Source: JAKAGZ01 sp963748105 (GTDB lineage Bacteria > Bacteroidota > Ignavibacteria > Ignavibacteriales > Ignavibacteriaceae). Taken from it: DNA of 64,000 nt. Made by a program: the position numbers and the translations under genes. The stretch covers positions 45,620-109,619 of the forward strand of contig CAVVHP010000019.1 of assembly GCA_963748105.1 (NCBI GenBank), in the 5' to 3' direction. Positions 8,739 to 17,555 of this stretch are shown here, in pieces (the stretch's first letter is position 1; every line of letters starts with the position of its first letter). A model generated the notes under the pieces. It had not been told where the DNA came from. It saw only the letters and a list, made by a program, of their open reading frames with translations, and made no database searches.

Positions 8739-9422
8739 ATGAAAAAGACAATTCTGTTTTTGTTGATCGCCTTCTGCATGGCTGTGTTTAAACTAAACGC
8801 GCAGAATCTGGATAAACCATACGTGCAGGAAAAAATTCAAAGAAATTTCATCCAGTTTTCAATCCTTGGAGGGCTATCAATCCCGGCTTCGCAATTCAGG
8901 AAAGAATCAGGAGACTACTCAGGAAATGCAACTACAGGTACAGGCATTTCTCTGCAGGCTGATTTGAGATTATCAAACCAGCTAAGCTGGACATCGTCTT
9001 TTCTGTATACTACGAATGGCTATGATGAATCGATGATCACCTCAAAATATGGGAACAATATTTCAATTCAGGCAACTAAATATAAATCGTCTTTTTTATT
9101 AACAGGTTTAGGTTATGAAGCAAATCTTATACCTGATATATTGATATATTTTCAGGCATAGGCCGGTGTTTTGTTTTCAGATTATGCAGATGTAACAATC
9201 AGCAGAGGCAGCTTTCATTATAAAGATACAGAGCCCCAGTCAAGCGCACTAGCCTTTGGATTCAGCGCAGGTGTTACAAGAGGAATTCTTAATTTCGGCT
9301 TTCGCTATATAACCAGTGATCCGATTTATCAATTCACCACTGATGATAACGGCGATGTATACACTTACGAACTCAGAAGACGTGTTTTAGTTTTTAGTAT
9401 TTTATTTGGAATTACTTTTTAG
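8739..9422 (+). pseudogene. PorT-like outer-membrane beta-barrel protein interrupted by an in-frame TAG
   Basis: The frame encodes a signal peptide (MKKTILFLLIAFCMAVF...NAQ) and a small outer-membrane barrel of about 228 residues, with alternating amphipathic strands and a terminal aromatic residue (ILFGITF). A TAG at 9159-9161 splits it after residue 140. The same frame continues directly (AGVLFSDYADVTISRG) to the TAA at 9422, and no frameshift is needed. A single substitution, for example from a tyrosine codon (TAY), would explain the break. It could be a sequencing error, a recent nonsense mutation or amber readthrough. TAG is used as a normal stop elsewhere here (gdhA2), so general recoding is unlikely. 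Function is unknown. Confidence 0.8.
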
Positions 9423-9457
9423 AATAATAAAATTCCGGGACTACCATCCAGTTTTTT

Positions 9458-9931
9458 TTATAATTTAGATGGATATGTGAATTCCAGTATTTTTGGTTCT
9501 ACGAGTCTTTGAAAATCTTTAAAACCCATTTTTATCAGGTTATTGTGATTGCATGCGTTGAAAGCTATTTCATAATCTTCAGCAAGACTTTTTGAGACAT
9601 AAACTTCCATATTATAAAGATTTCCAAATGGAGGCATTGCCCCGACCTCACAATCAGGGAATTGGTTTTTAAATTCCTGTTCGTAAGCAAGCCTGACTTC
9701 GTTTGCGCCAATGGCTCTTTTTAATGCTGCAAATTTAATTTTATAAGAAGCCGGCAATACAGCCATTAGTAATTTACCATCAGCTTTAATTAAAACTGTC
9801 TTTGCCAGAGATTTGCCCGGTATGTGAACTGATGCCGCAATCTCCTGGGAAGTGTACGCGGGTGAGTGAGTCATGGTCAAATACTTAACCCGGTTGCTGT
9901 CCAGGTAATAAGTTAATTTATTCGGTAACAT
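9458..9931 (-). CDS. YbaK/EbsC-family aminoacyl-tRNA deacylase
   Basis: This 157-residue protein is a single YbaK/ProX domain, a trans-editing fold that hydrolyses mischarged aminoacyl-tRNAs (Ala- or Cys-tRNAPro in studied members). Visible family features are the N-terminal SPAYTSQEIAA, the lysine-containing KSLAKTVLIKADGK (~residues 44-57) and the GAMPPFG loop (~residues 98-104) near the active site. I place the start at ATG 9931, because GGGGGAT lies just upstream. A GTG four codons earlier is possible. It follows the GYD gene by 27 bp on the same strand. Tentatively it is part of a small operon with that gene. Confidence 0.88.
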   Translation of the reverse strand: MLPNKLTYYLDSNRVKYLTMTHSPAYTSQEIAASVHIPGKSLAKTVLIKADGKLLMAVLPASYKIKFAALKRAIGANEVRLAYEQEFKNQFPDCEVGAMPPFGNLYNMEVYVSKSLAEDYEIAFNACNHNNLIKMGFKDFQRLVEPKILEFTYPSKL

Positions 9932-9958
9932 TTTATCCCCCACAGATAATTACTGAAA

Positions 9959-10255
9959 TTAAATTTCCTTTGTTAGTTCAATAAATTTTTTATAAGGAAT
10001 CGCCATCAGGCTTTCTGCCTGGAATGCCCCGTTTGAAAGACTAATCATAGAAACTTTTGCTGCCGTTTCCTCGTCTGGTGCCTCGTAGATATCGAGAAAA
10101 TCATATTTGCCAAGTAATGCATAATGTTCCAGAAACTTCACATCCGGACACTTCTTTTTCACCTGGAACAGCCAGTCCCGCCCGACTTCTCCCCTGTTCT
10201 TAAGCTGCTTCATTATTTCCGGAGTTAATTTTGTAAGAAGTATAAATGTTTTCAT
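9959..10255 (-). CDS. GYD-domain protein
   Basis: This 98-residue protein is dominated by a GYD domain. It opens with MKTFILLTKLTPE, and the diagnostic core is LGKYDFLDIYEAPDEETAAKV (residues ~54-74, a YD-type variant of the GYD motif). The fold is ferredoxin-like and probably oligomeric. No enzymatic role is established. No signal peptide or membrane segment is visible. It probably shares a transcript with the YbaK gene 27 bp downstream. About 180 bp of noncoding AT-rich DNA lies upstream. Confidence 0.85.
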   Translation of the reverse strand: MKTFILLTKLTPEIMKQLKNRGEVGRDWLFQVKKKCPDVKFLEHYALLGKYDFLDIYEAPDEETAAKVSMISLSNGAFQAESLMAIPYKKFIELTKEI

Positions 10256-10433
10256 GGCTTCCCCTGTTTGTATGGTTTGAATGAATTTCCATACATCTTA
10301 AGCCTGAAATTTTGGAAGAAGAGGTTTAAGGTGCCTACAATTATACAGGTAATATATATTTCATTAGGATAAAGTCAATTGAAATCATTCAATATTTTAG
10401 TGTAGATATATAACCTGTTATTAAGAAAGGAAC

Positions 10434-11039
10434 TTACGGATGTTTCCCGGTTGGACTAAATTCATATTCGTCAAGTTCAACACCGTTGTTTTCAGCGTAT
10501 CTTCCTATTGATGAACCGTGAGCAAATAAAACTAAAATTGTAATGTCATCCTCAAATTTTTGCGAAAGCAAAGCGATAAATCCATCTGTAAAAACCCAGT
10601 AATACGAAGGGCCCAAATAGCTTCCATAATCATTTTCTTTTATCCAGATTTTATCCGCGTTGTATAACGGGCCAGATCTGTATTCCGGTTTACCGAATTG
10701 ATCGCTTAAATATTTCAATAAATGCAACAACTCATCTATAAATGAATCATCAGGTTTTATAATATAAGCGCCTTCGGCAAGTTTATTTTTTTTGAAAGTG
10801 TAGTCGACACGAGAATTAATTCCGGCTATTTCATCTTTATAGGAAATAGTTTCCACTCCAAAACCGATGAATTTCTGAAGGTAAAATGAAGACTCATTTT
10901 CTTTTACTTTTTCAATTGAACTATCCCAGGAAATATTTCTGAAATCAGGCAAAGAGGATGTAGAATCCTGAAGTGATGCGGCAAAATTATTCTCACAAAA
11001 AAAAAGAAAAACTATTACAGAATAAATTATTACTTTCAT
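10434..11039 (-). CDS. Secreted hypothetical protein (201 aa)
   Basis: I do not recognise the family. The protein has a Sec signal peptide (residues ~1-21, ending NFAAS) and so enters the periplasm or beyond. The mature part begins DFRNISWDSSIEKVKENE, reminiscent of small secreted domains with a W-(D/G)-x-(S/T)-xx-x-V pattern. It has no cysteine pairs and no catalytic motif that I can name. The gene lies 35 bp downstream of an outer-membrane barrel gene on the same strand, so a cell-envelope role is plausible. Confidence 0.75.
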   Translation of the reverse strand: MKVIIYSVIVFLFFCENNFAASLQDSTSSLPDFRNISWDSSIEKVKENESSFYLQKFIGFGVETISYKDEIAGINSRVDYTFKKNKLAEGAYIIKPDDSFIDELLHLLKYLSDQFGKPEYRSGPLYNADKIWIKENDYGSYLGPSYYWVFTDGFIALLSQKFEDDITILVLFAHGSSIGRYAENNGVELDEYEFSPTGKHP

Positions 11040-11074
11040 ATTAAAGTAACTCTAATTAAGAGTTCTGTAAATTA

Positions 11075-11737
11075 TTAAAACACTATCCCAAACGAAGCGG
11101 AAATTTCAGGACTACTGTAATTCTTTTCGAATCCAACACGCTCTTTAAAATCTGTTACAAAGTAATAACCTCCTCTAATTCCAAGCATAAATAATCTGCT
11201 GAGGCTAACATCAATTCCCGCTCCTAAAAAACTTCCGAATGCTGTTTCGGAAATTGATTGTGTTGTTACACTGCTGTTTATTATTACATTAGTCGCATTG
11301 CCTAAAACAGGCCCGGCAAGCGCGGTAATATATGTCGTTACTTTATTCGAATTATTTACTTCAAATGGTTCATATTTTACCCCGAATAAAAAAGGTATTA
11401 TTGTAGCTGATTGAGTCTTAACCGAACCGGCACTAACTAAAACGTCCGCGCTTACATTTAATAAACCGGAAAATACGGTTAGTCCTAAATCATTATTTAA
11501 CCATCTTGTATATGAAACAGCACCCAGTAAGCCTTTGTTGCCGCTTTTTACAGCGACTCCTCTAATACTAAAATTATTTTCAGAAGTGAACTTAGTCATA
11601 AGCCCTATTCTTATTTCGATATTGTTTTCAGTTCTGAGTTTGCTGGAATTATTTTGTGCTTCATCGGTGGAAATTTGAGCAGTGGCAGTGTAGAAAAATA
11701 GGAGAAGAAGCGTTACTATTAAATTACCTTTTAACAT
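11075..11737 (-). CDS. Outer-membrane beta-barrel protein (220 aa)
   Basis: A signal peptide (residues ~1-20, MLKGNLIVTLLLLFFYTATAQ) precedes about 200 residues of alternating hydrophobic and polar strands. It ends PEISASFGIVF, with a C-terminal phenylalanine as in many outer-membrane barrels. Glycine-rich strand segments (LGAGIDVSLSRLFMLGIRGGYY) support an 8-stranded porin-like or OmpW/PorT-like barrel. There is no assigned substrate. The gene sits between argF and the secreted unknown, all on the minus strand, but 58 bp after the upstream argF stop suggests its own promoter. Confidence 0.78.
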   Translation of the reverse strand: MLKGNLIVTLLLLFFYTATAQISTDEAQNNSSKLRTENNIEIRIGLMTKFTSENNFSIRGVAVKSGNKGLLGAVSYTRWLNNDLGLTVFSGLLNVSADVLVSAGSVKTQSATIIPFLFGVKYEPFEVNNSNKVTTYITALAGPVLGNATNVIINSSVTTQSISETAFGSFLGAGIDVSLSRLFMLGIRGGYYFVTDFKERVGFEKNYSSPEISASFGIVF

Positions 11738-11795
11738 AATGCCCCCTTTATATTAGGGATTCACCCGAAAGGCAAATCCCATCATTAATGTAATT

Positions 11796-12728
11796 TTACA
11801 TAACCAGAGCCATAATAGCTTTTTGAACGTGCAGCCTGTTTTCTGCTTCATCAAATATTACAGAGTTAGCTGAATCAGCCACTTCGTTTACCACTTCATC
11901 TCCACGGTGAGCTGGCAGGCAATGCATGAATAAATAATCGTCCTTTGCATTTTTCACCAACCCAGGATTAACCTGGTATTCGGCAAATTTCTTTTTCCTT
12001 TCATCTGATTCCTTTTCCTGGCCCATGCTTGCCCAGACATCTGTATAAATAATATCAGCATTCTTTACAGCGTCAACCGGATTATCCAGTATTTCAATTT
12101 TACTTCCCATATACTTGGCGTTTGCCTCTGAATTTTTCACGATTTCAGAATCCGGCTTGTAGCCTGACGGAGAAGCGATGGTGATATCCATTCCAACTTT
12201 TGAACAACCGTGCAGGAGACTGTGAGCCATATTATTTCCGTCACCTACATAGGCGAGTTTTAATCCGCAAAGTTCTCTTTTCTTTTCCAGAATTGTGAAA
12301 AGATCAGTCAATACCTGGCATGGGTGCAACAAATCAGTAAGTCCGTTTATAATAGGAATACTTCCATATTTTGCAAGATCAACTACATCCTGGTGATCAA
12401 AAGTTCTGATCATAATTCCGCTTAAATATCTCGATAATACTTTTGCGGTATCTGAAATATTTTCACTCTTTTTTAACTGGAGATCATTCTGGTTAAAATA
12501 AAGTCCGATTCCACCAAGCTGGTAAATTCCAACTTCAAAAGATATTCTTGTTCTTGTTGAAGGTTTGGCAAAAATCATTCCCAGTGTTTTACCTTCCAGT
12601 ACCCTGTGTGGCTGGCCTGTAATCACTTTTTCTTTCAGATTTTTACTAAGCTCAAATATCTGGTAAATTTCTTCCAGTGACAGATCATTAATTGAAATTA
12701 AACTTTTTCCTTTCATATTTACTGACAT
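11796..12728 (-). CDS. argF: Ornithine carbamoyltransferase
   Basis: OTCase catalyses carbamoyl phosphate + L-ornithine to citrulline + phosphate, or the reverse during arginine catabolism. All diagnostic motifs are intact: carbamoyl-phosphate loop KPSTRTRISFEV (residues ~55-66), HPCQVLTDL (~135-143), the ornithine loop and HCLPAHRG (~270-277). The 310-residue length is normal. An AAGGG lies 7 bases before the ATG. It is 17 bp downstream of carbamate kinase (arcC). That pairing points to the catabolic role (ArcB) yielding ATP from citrulline, although an anabolic role cannot be excluded. No arginine deiminase gene is present in the window. Confidence 0.95.
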   Translation of the reverse strand: MSVNMKGKSLISINDLSLEEIYQIFELSKNLKEKVITGQPHRVLEGKTLGMIFAKPSTRTRISFEVGIYQLGGIGLYFNQNDLQLKKSENISDTAKVLSRYLSGIMIRTFDHQDVVDLAKYGSIPIINGLTDLLHPCQVLTDLFTILEKKRELCGLKLAYVGDGNNMAHSLLHGCSKVGMDITIASPSGYKPDSEIVKNSEANAKYMGSKIEILDNPVDAVKNADIIYTDVWASMGQEKESDERKKKFAEYQVNPGLVKNAKDDYLFMHCLPAHRGDEVVNEVADSANSVIFDEAENRLHVQKAIMALVM

Positions 12729-12745
12729 ATGTTTTCCCTTATTTT

Positions 12746-13690
12746 TCAGTTTATAATAATTCTGGTTCCACTTTTCGGATCATTTAATTTTGCAGAATCC
12801 GTAATAATAGTTTCTTTGCCTCCGCGTTTTAAAAATCCTATTGCAGCTTTAATTTTGGGTTTCATACTTCCCTCACCAAACTCTCCAGCCTCCAGGTATT
12901 TTTCTGCTTCGTCAATTGTAATTGTATCGAGTGCCTTTTGTCCCGGCTTATTAAAATTAATATATACCTTGGAGACATCGGTAAGCATATAAAAAGCATC
13001 TGCCCCGATCTCAGATGCAAGCAATGCTGAAGCTGAATCTTTATCAATTACCGCTTCAATACCCTGCAACAATTTATTTTCATCCCTGTAAACCGGTATA
13101 CCCCCTCCGCCGCTGGCAATTACTATGTTTCCTTTTGCAACCAGGCTCTTTATTGTTTTTTTATTTAGAATATCCAGCGGATAAGGTGAAGCAACAACTC
13201 TTCGCCAGCCGCGTTTTCCCGCATCTTCTTTAAAAATCCAATTGTGATTTCTCATCAACAATTCCGCTTCTTCTTTCAGGAAGAATGCACCAACAGGTTT
13301 GGTCGGAGTTTGAAAAGCGGGGTCATCTTTGTCAACAAGCACCTGAGTAACAACTGTTACAACATTTTTCCTGATCTTATTCTCCGTCAGAACATTTCGC
13401 ATTTCCCGTTCAACCATGTAACCAATTCCACCCTGCGAATCAGCAACACAAATATCGAGAGGCATTTTAGGAATTTTATAAATTTTATATCCCGCATCAT
13501 TGCGTAAAAAAATATTCCCTACCTGCGGCCCGTTGCCGTGTGTAATTACAAGGTTGTAATCATTTTTTAATAAACTTACCAGATTCTCACAACTATCGTG
13601 TGAGTTTTTATCCTGTTGCTGAATTGTACCAATTTCGCTCTCTCTTAAAAGAGCATTTCCACCAAGAGCGACTACTGCAAGTTTTTTCAT
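12746..13690 (-). CDS. arcC: Carbamate kinase
   Basis: This enzyme makes ATP and carbamate from ADP and carbamoyl phosphate in the last step of arginine/citrulline fermentation. It is a 314-residue member of the amino-acid kinase family. Motifs present are ALGGNALL (residues ~8-15), THGNGPQVGN (~50-59), SGGGGIPV (~208-215) and DKDSASALLA with MLTDV for nucleotide binding. The gene is upstream of argF with a 17-bp gap, so the two are almost certainly cotranscribed. A 260-bp divergent region separates it from aat. The pair could generate ATP from citrulline made elsewhere or, running in reverse, assimilate carbamoyl phosphate. Confidence 0.96.
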   Translation of the reverse strand: MKKLAVVALGGNALLRESEIGTIQQQDKNSHDSCENLVSLLKNDYNLVITHGNGPQVGNIFLRNDAGYKIYKIPKMPLDICVADSQGGIGYMVEREMRNVLTENKIRKNVVTVVTQVLVDKDDPAFQTPTKPVGAFFLKEEAELLMRNHNWIFKEDAGKRGWRRVVASPYPLDILNKKTIKSLVAKGNIVIASGGGGIPVYRDENKLLQGIEAVIDKDSASALLASEIGADAFYMLTDVSKVYINFNKPGQKALDTITIDEAEKYLEAGEFGEGSMKPKIKAAIGFLKRGGKETIITDSAKLNDPKSGTRIIIN

Positions 13691-13950
13691 AATTTCCCGA
13701 TAAAGTCTGTAATTTATTTTCCGTCAATAATAAAAAAATGGGAAGTAAAAATGATGATATGTTTAGCAATTCGTTAAATTTCTCCATTTTTCCCACGGTG
13801 AAGAATCAATATTGTTTAAATCTCCGACTTTAAATCTACTGACATTTACCCTCAAAATAAATCAAAAAAGTATATTCTGAATTATGCCTGTTATAATTAG
13901 GGCTATTTTTATATCTTCATTCATAAGAAAAAGCCATTTTACTTTAATAT

Positions 13951-14547
13951 ATGAAAAACAAAACAGACCTGAACGATTGGCTACAGCCTGAAAATATGAT
14001 CCGTCTATACTCAAGAGGCGCTTTCCCTATGGCTGATGAAATTACCGGTGAGATAAACTGGTATCTACCTGAAATTCGTACTATAATTCCCCTCAATAAT
14101 TACAATTTCCCACGTTCATTAAGAAAATCAATAAAAGAACAGAATTTTGAATTTCGTTGTGATTATAATTTCCTGCCTGTCGTAAATGCTTGTGCCAACA
14201 GGGAAAAAACCTGGATATCCAACAAACTTATTTCATCATATTTAAAATTGCAGGAACTTGGACACATCCACACAGTTGAGACCTGGCAGGATGGTGAACT
14301 TGTAGGCGGGCTTTACGGAATTTCTTACGCGGGAGCATTTTTTGGTGAATCTATGTTTTCAAAAGTTTCGCAGGCATCAAAAGCTGCACTAATAAAGTTG
14401 ATAGAACATTTAAATGAAAAGAATTTTGTTATGCTGGATGTCCAATACATAACTCCGCACCTGGAAATGTTTGGCTCTGTTGAAATTTCATTTGAAAAAT
14501 ATAACCAGCTTTTACAGTTAGCTTATTCGAGGGAATGTATATTTTAA
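13951..14547 (+). CDS. aat: Leucyl/phenylalanyl-tRNA-protein transferase
   Basis: Aat conjugates Leu or Phe from aminoacyl-tRNA to N-terminal Arg/Lys of proteins, creating N-end-rule degrons for ClpS/ClpAP. The family signatures IRLYSRGAFPMAD (residues ~19-31) and YGISYAGAFFGESMFS (~128-143) are intact, and TWISNKLI matches the usual substrate-loop region. At 198 residues it is in the short range of the family but complete. It diverges from arcC and ends at a hairpin shared with the convergent M24 peptidase. No clpS or clpA is in the window. Confidence 0.95.
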   Translation: MKNKTDLNDWLQPENMIRLYSRGAFPMADEITGEINWYLPEIRTIIPLNNYNFPRSLRKSIKEQNFEFRCDYNFLPVVNACANREKTWISNKLISSYLKLQELGHIHTVETWQDGELVGGLYGISYAGAFFGESMFSKVSQASKAALIKLIEHLNEKNFVMLDVQYITPHLEMFGSVEISFEKYNQLLQLAYSRECIF

Positions 14548-14575
14548 TTGAAGTTATACTTTGCCGGCAGAGAAA

Positions 14576-14600
14576 AATCCCTCCCTTTTAGAGAGGGATT
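14576..14600. terminator. Hairpin between convergent aat and the M24 peptidase gene
   Basis: An 8-bp stem, AATCCCTC (14576-14583) with GAGGGATT (14593-14600), lies between two convergent stops. The T-run is poor, so efficiency is uncertain. It also resembles dispersed palindromes seen elsewhere in the window. Confidence 0.6.
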
Positions 14601-14613
14601 CAGGGAAAGTTTT

Positions 14614-15804
14614 TTATTTCACAAGTATTATTTCTTTCTGCGGATTTGATATAAATTTGCAACCGTTTTTCGTGATCACGACCATTTCTTCTAATGTTGA
14701 AACACCGTAACCTTTAACAGGCAATCTAGGTTCAATAGTAAATACCTGGTTTTCTTCAACTTTCATGTAGGGAGTTTGTCCGTACCTTTCCCATCGCGGC
14801 AGTAATCCGCAGCCACCGTCGTGAACTTTTCTGCCAACCTGGTGTCCGAGACCGTGTGCGAATTCCTCGTAACCTTTTCCAGTTATATAATTGCGTGCAA
14901 TATCATCAATATCACAACCAGCAACTCCCGGCTTAAGTGCATCAGCAACTTTTTGAATTGCATCTCTGATTATTTCAAATCCTTTTTGAACATCGGCAGG
15001 TGCTTTATCTTCCCCTTCCTTCAAAACATACCAGGTTCTCTGTAAATCGGAACAATAATCTTTGTACTTAATTCCGAAATCCATATTTACCATGTGCCCT
15101 CTTTCAACTTTCCTGTCAGTTGATCCGGAATGTGGACCGTGCGGATCTGGTCCCGTAAAAACGGCAGGACAATGATCTTCTTCCCAGGCAAGTTCAAAAC
15201 CTTTTGCTTTAGCTGATGCCTTTACAAAATCTGAGATCTCATTTTCACTTACTCCCGGTCTGATAAAATTAGTAACTCCATCAAAAATTATCAGGGTTTC
15301 TTTTATCGCTTCCTTTATTATTTCAAGTTCGGTTGTAGATTTCCTTCCTTTCAACGCTGAAATAATTTCCTCTGCCGAAACAAGTTTATTTTCAAAACCT
15401 GTTCCTTTAAGATGTTCAACCAGGTTTAGATAAAGCCCGTGAGTCAGTCCGTCGGAAAGAACGGAACTTTGAGAATAATTAATTGCAATTGATTTGGGAT
15501 TTTTTTTCTCCAGATATTCCCTTAATGGTTCTCTCACAGATTTCAGGTAACCAATTACATTTTTGAATCCACTAATATTTTCAAAGTTTTCCTGTTCCAT
15601 TGAACCAACAACAGCAGTTGTTTCTCCGTCTTTATTGATAATAAAAGCAGATTCCCAGGTGCTGTTTCTTCCCAAAATAATTTCAAGTACAGGATCGGTT
15701 ATGATTGAACTTTCTCTCACAAAAGTCATCCACATATCTATGTTTTTTTCATTCAGAATTTTTACTGCCTGGTCTATTTTTTCCTGCATAATTTTCTGAT
15801 TCAT
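14614..15804 (-). CDS. M24-family metallopeptidase (Xaa-Pro dipeptidase/aminopeptidase-like)
   Basis: This is a pita-bread-fold aminopeptidase that cleaves N-terminal residues, often before proline, with a dinuclear metal site. It has a creatinase-like N-terminal domain (~1-165) and a catalytic domain (~170-396). Metal ligands are visible: Asp in NMDFGIKYKDYCSDLQ (two), His in HGLGHQVGRKVHDGG, Glu in TIEPRLP and Glu in STLEEMV. The histidine-rich insert GPDPHGPHSGSTD is family-like. There is no signal peptide, so it is cytoplasmic. It probably completes peptide degradation that feeds the glutamate dehydrogenases on the opposite side of the intergenic region. Confidence 0.92.
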   Translation of the reverse strand: MNQKIMQEKIDQAVKILNEKNIDMWMTFVRESSIITDPVLEIILGRNSTWESAFIINKDGETTAVVGSMEQENFENISGFKNVIGYLKSVREPLREYLEKKNPKSIAINYSQSSVLSDGLTHGLYLNLVEHLKGTGFENKLVSAEEIISALKGRKSTTELEIIKEAIKETLIIFDGVTNFIRPGVSENEISDFVKASAKAKGFELAWEEDHCPAVFTGPDPHGPHSGSTDRKVERGHMVNMDFGIKYKDYCSDLQRTWYVLKEGEDKAPADVQKGFEIIRDAIQKVADALKPGVAGCDIDDIARNYITGKGYEEFAHGLGHQVGRKVHDGGCGLLPRWERYGQTPYMKVEENQVFTIEPRLPVKGYGVSTLEEMVVITKNGCKFISNPQKEIILVK

Positions 15805-16110
15805 ATTATTTCCTCCATAAAATTCCGGAAATTGACAAAACTAAATTATAATTTATCAAATAACGTTAAAACTTACCAGAAAGCCGGAATTCCCGGACAC
15901 AATTATGCAAAAAATTCGCCATAAGCGGTTAGTTTTTCATTAAAAAATCGCTAATTTTCATGCAGCAAAAACGGAGATTTTTGAATTTATCTCAGCGATT
16001 AAATTTTCATGAATTATCACAACATATTTTCCGCGAATAAAACATCACAAATCTCAATTTTAATTAAGGGGAAATCACTTAAAAACATTTAATGTTAAGA
16101 GGTTATTATT
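15805..16110. other. Divergent regulatory region upstream of gdhA1
   Basis: A 306-bp region between the M24 peptidase (-) and gdhA1 (+), with no gene. It contains the small dyad CCGGAATTCCCGG (near 15884-15896), two copies of AATTTTCATG (15953-15962 and 16002-16011) spaced 49 bp apart, and the dyad CTTAAaaaCATTtAATGTTAAG near 16078-16099 just before the ribosome-binding site. These are candidate regulator sites for the gdh cluster. None matches an operator I can name. Confidence 0.45.
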
Positions 16111-17451
16111 ATGTCCGACTATACACAAAAGCTGGTGGCAAGAGTAAAAATGCAGAATCAGAACGAACCAGAATTCCACCAGGCAGTTGAAGAGGTTGTT
16201 GAGTCATTTGACTTAGTTCTTGAGAGACACCCGGAATATAGATCATCAAAAATTTTAGAAAGAATGGTAGAACCTGAAAGAGTAATTATTTTCAGAGTTC
16301 CATGGATGGACGATCAGGGAGAAATTCACATCAATCGTGGTTACAGAATTGAAATGAACAGCGCAATTGGTCCGTACAAAGGCGGATTAAGATTTCACCC
16401 ATCAGTGACAATAGGAATATTAAAATTTTTAGCTTTCGAGCAGGTATTTAAAAACAGTTTAACTACTCTGCCTATGGGCGGCGGTAAAGGCGGATCTGAT
16501 TTTGATCCCAAAGGAAAAAGTGATAACGAAGTTATGAGATTCTGCCAGAGTTTTATGACAGAATTATTCAGACACATTGGTCCAAATACAGACGTTCCTG
16601 CCGGTGATATCGGTGTGGGCGGTAGAGAGATTGGCTACTTGTTTGGTCAGTATAAAAGATTAAGAAACGAATTTACAGGTGTTCTTACCGGTAAAGGATT
16701 ACATTGGGGCGGCTCACTTATCAGGCCGGAAGCAACCGGATACGGAGCAGTTTATTTTGCTCATGAAATGTTGAAAACAAAAGGACACGATATTGAAGGT
16801 AAAACTTTTGCAGTTTCCGGTTTCGGAAATGTTGCATGGGGCGCCGTTCAGAAAATTACTCAGCTCGGCGGAAAAGTTGTTACTATTTCTGGTCCCGATG
16901 GTTTTGTTTATGACAAAGACGGTATATCAGGTGAAAAGATCGATTATATGTTGAAGCTCCGTGCAAGTGCTAATGACAGAGTTAAAGATTTCGCCGATAA
17001 ATTTAAGGTTGAATTTTTCGAAGGTAAAAAACCCTGGGGAGTCAAAGTTGACGTTGCTATGCCTTGCGCAACTCAAAATGAAATTGACGGAAATGATGCA
17101 AAAGAACTCGTTAAAAACGGTTGTAATTGTGTTTGCGAAGGAGCAAATATGCCAACAACTATCGAGGGCTATAAAGTATTCACCGCGTCAAATATTCTTT
17201 ACGCACCGGGCAAGGCCTCAAATGCAGGTGGTGTAGCTACTTCCGGACTCGAAATGTCACAGAATAGCATGCGCCTCCCATGGTCAAGAGAAGAAGTTGA
17301 TAGAAGATTACATGAAATAATGAAAAGAATTCACGATACCTGCGTTACAACCGCCGAGAAATATGGAACACCGGGTAACTATGTTAATGGAGCTAATATT
17401 GCAGGCTTCCTTAAAGTTGCTGATGCAATGTTAGATCAGGGTCTGGTATAA
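16111..17451 (+). CDS. gdhA: Glutamate dehydrogenase, NAD-type fingerprint (GdhA1)
   Basis: This hexameric GDH interconverts glutamate and 2-oxoglutarate + NH4+. At 446 residues it aligns with clostridial and E. coli small GDHs without gaps through the first half. Catalytic residues fall at K90 (PYKGGLRFHP), K114 (FEQVFKNSL), K126 (GGGKGGSDFDP) and D166 (PAGDIGVGG). The coenzyme-domain fingerprint is SGFGNVAWG with F238 and W243, then SGPDG with P262 and D263. These are the positions associated with NAD preference in the Clostridium symbiosum enzyme. AAGAGG precedes the ATG. A hairpin after the stop separates it from the receiver/PPDK-like gene. It is a close paralogue of gdhA2. Confidence 0.96.
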   Translation: MSDYTQKLVARVKMQNQNEPEFHQAVEEVVESFDLVLERHPEYRSSKILERMVEPERVIIFRVPWMDDQGEIHINRGYRIEMNSAIGPYKGGLRFHPSVTIGILKFLAFEQVFKNSLTTLPMGGGKGGSDFDPKGKSDNEVMRFCQSFMTELFRHIGPNTDVPAGDIGVGGREIGYLFGQYKRLRNEFTGVLTGKGLHWGGSLIRPEATGYGAVYFAHEMLKTKGHDIEGKTFAVSGFGNVAWGAVQKITQLGGKVVTISGPDGFVYDKDGISGEKIDYMLKLRASANDRVKDFADKFKVEFFEGKKPWGVKVDVAMPCATQNEIDGNDAKELVKNGCNCVCEGANMPTTIEGYKVFTASNILYAPGKASNAGGVATSGLEMSQNSMRLPWSREEVDRRLHEIMKRIHDTCVTTAEKYGTPGNYVNGANIAGFLKVADAMLDQGLV

Positions 17452-17493
17452 TTTATTTTATTTCAGGCAAATTTATTTTATTTTGTTCATTGA

Positions 17494-17535
17494 AAAGCGA
17501 AATTTCCTTAGCAGGTTATTTCGCTTTGTTTTTTC
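17494..17535 (+). terminator. Intrinsic terminator or attenuator between gdhA1 and the receiver/PPDK-like gene
   Basis: The stem AAAGCGAAAT (17494-17503) pairs with ATTTCGCTTT (17518-17527) and is followed by GTTTTTTC. It sits between two co-directional genes that occur as a duplicated pair. Readthrough could therefore set the ratio of dehydrogenase to the large partner protein. Confidence 0.75.
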
Positions 17536-17555
17536 TAAAAGCCGGATAATATATT

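Noticed and set aside
8739..9161. The barrel gene as a complete 140-residue protein
   Set aside because: The same frame continues after the TAG with barrel sequence and a proper C-terminal Phe, so the break is internal.
9159..9161. Stop-codon reassignment (TAG read as an amino acid)
   Set aside because: TAG ends gdhA2 and no other conserved gene here has an internal TAG.
12729..12992. Plus-strand frame opposite arcC/argF
   Set aside because: It is fully antisense to conserved carbamate kinase codons, with no family resemblance.
13608..13796. Small minus-strand frame overlapping the arcC start
   Set aside because: It is out of frame with arcC, has no ribosome-binding site and shares codons with the arcC N-terminus.
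16111..17451. Horizontal transfer of gdhA1 from a Clostridium-like donor
   Set aside because: The fingerprint is clostridial-like, but the N-terminal half matches its own neighbour and base use is like the rest of the window, so local duplication and divergence explains it better.
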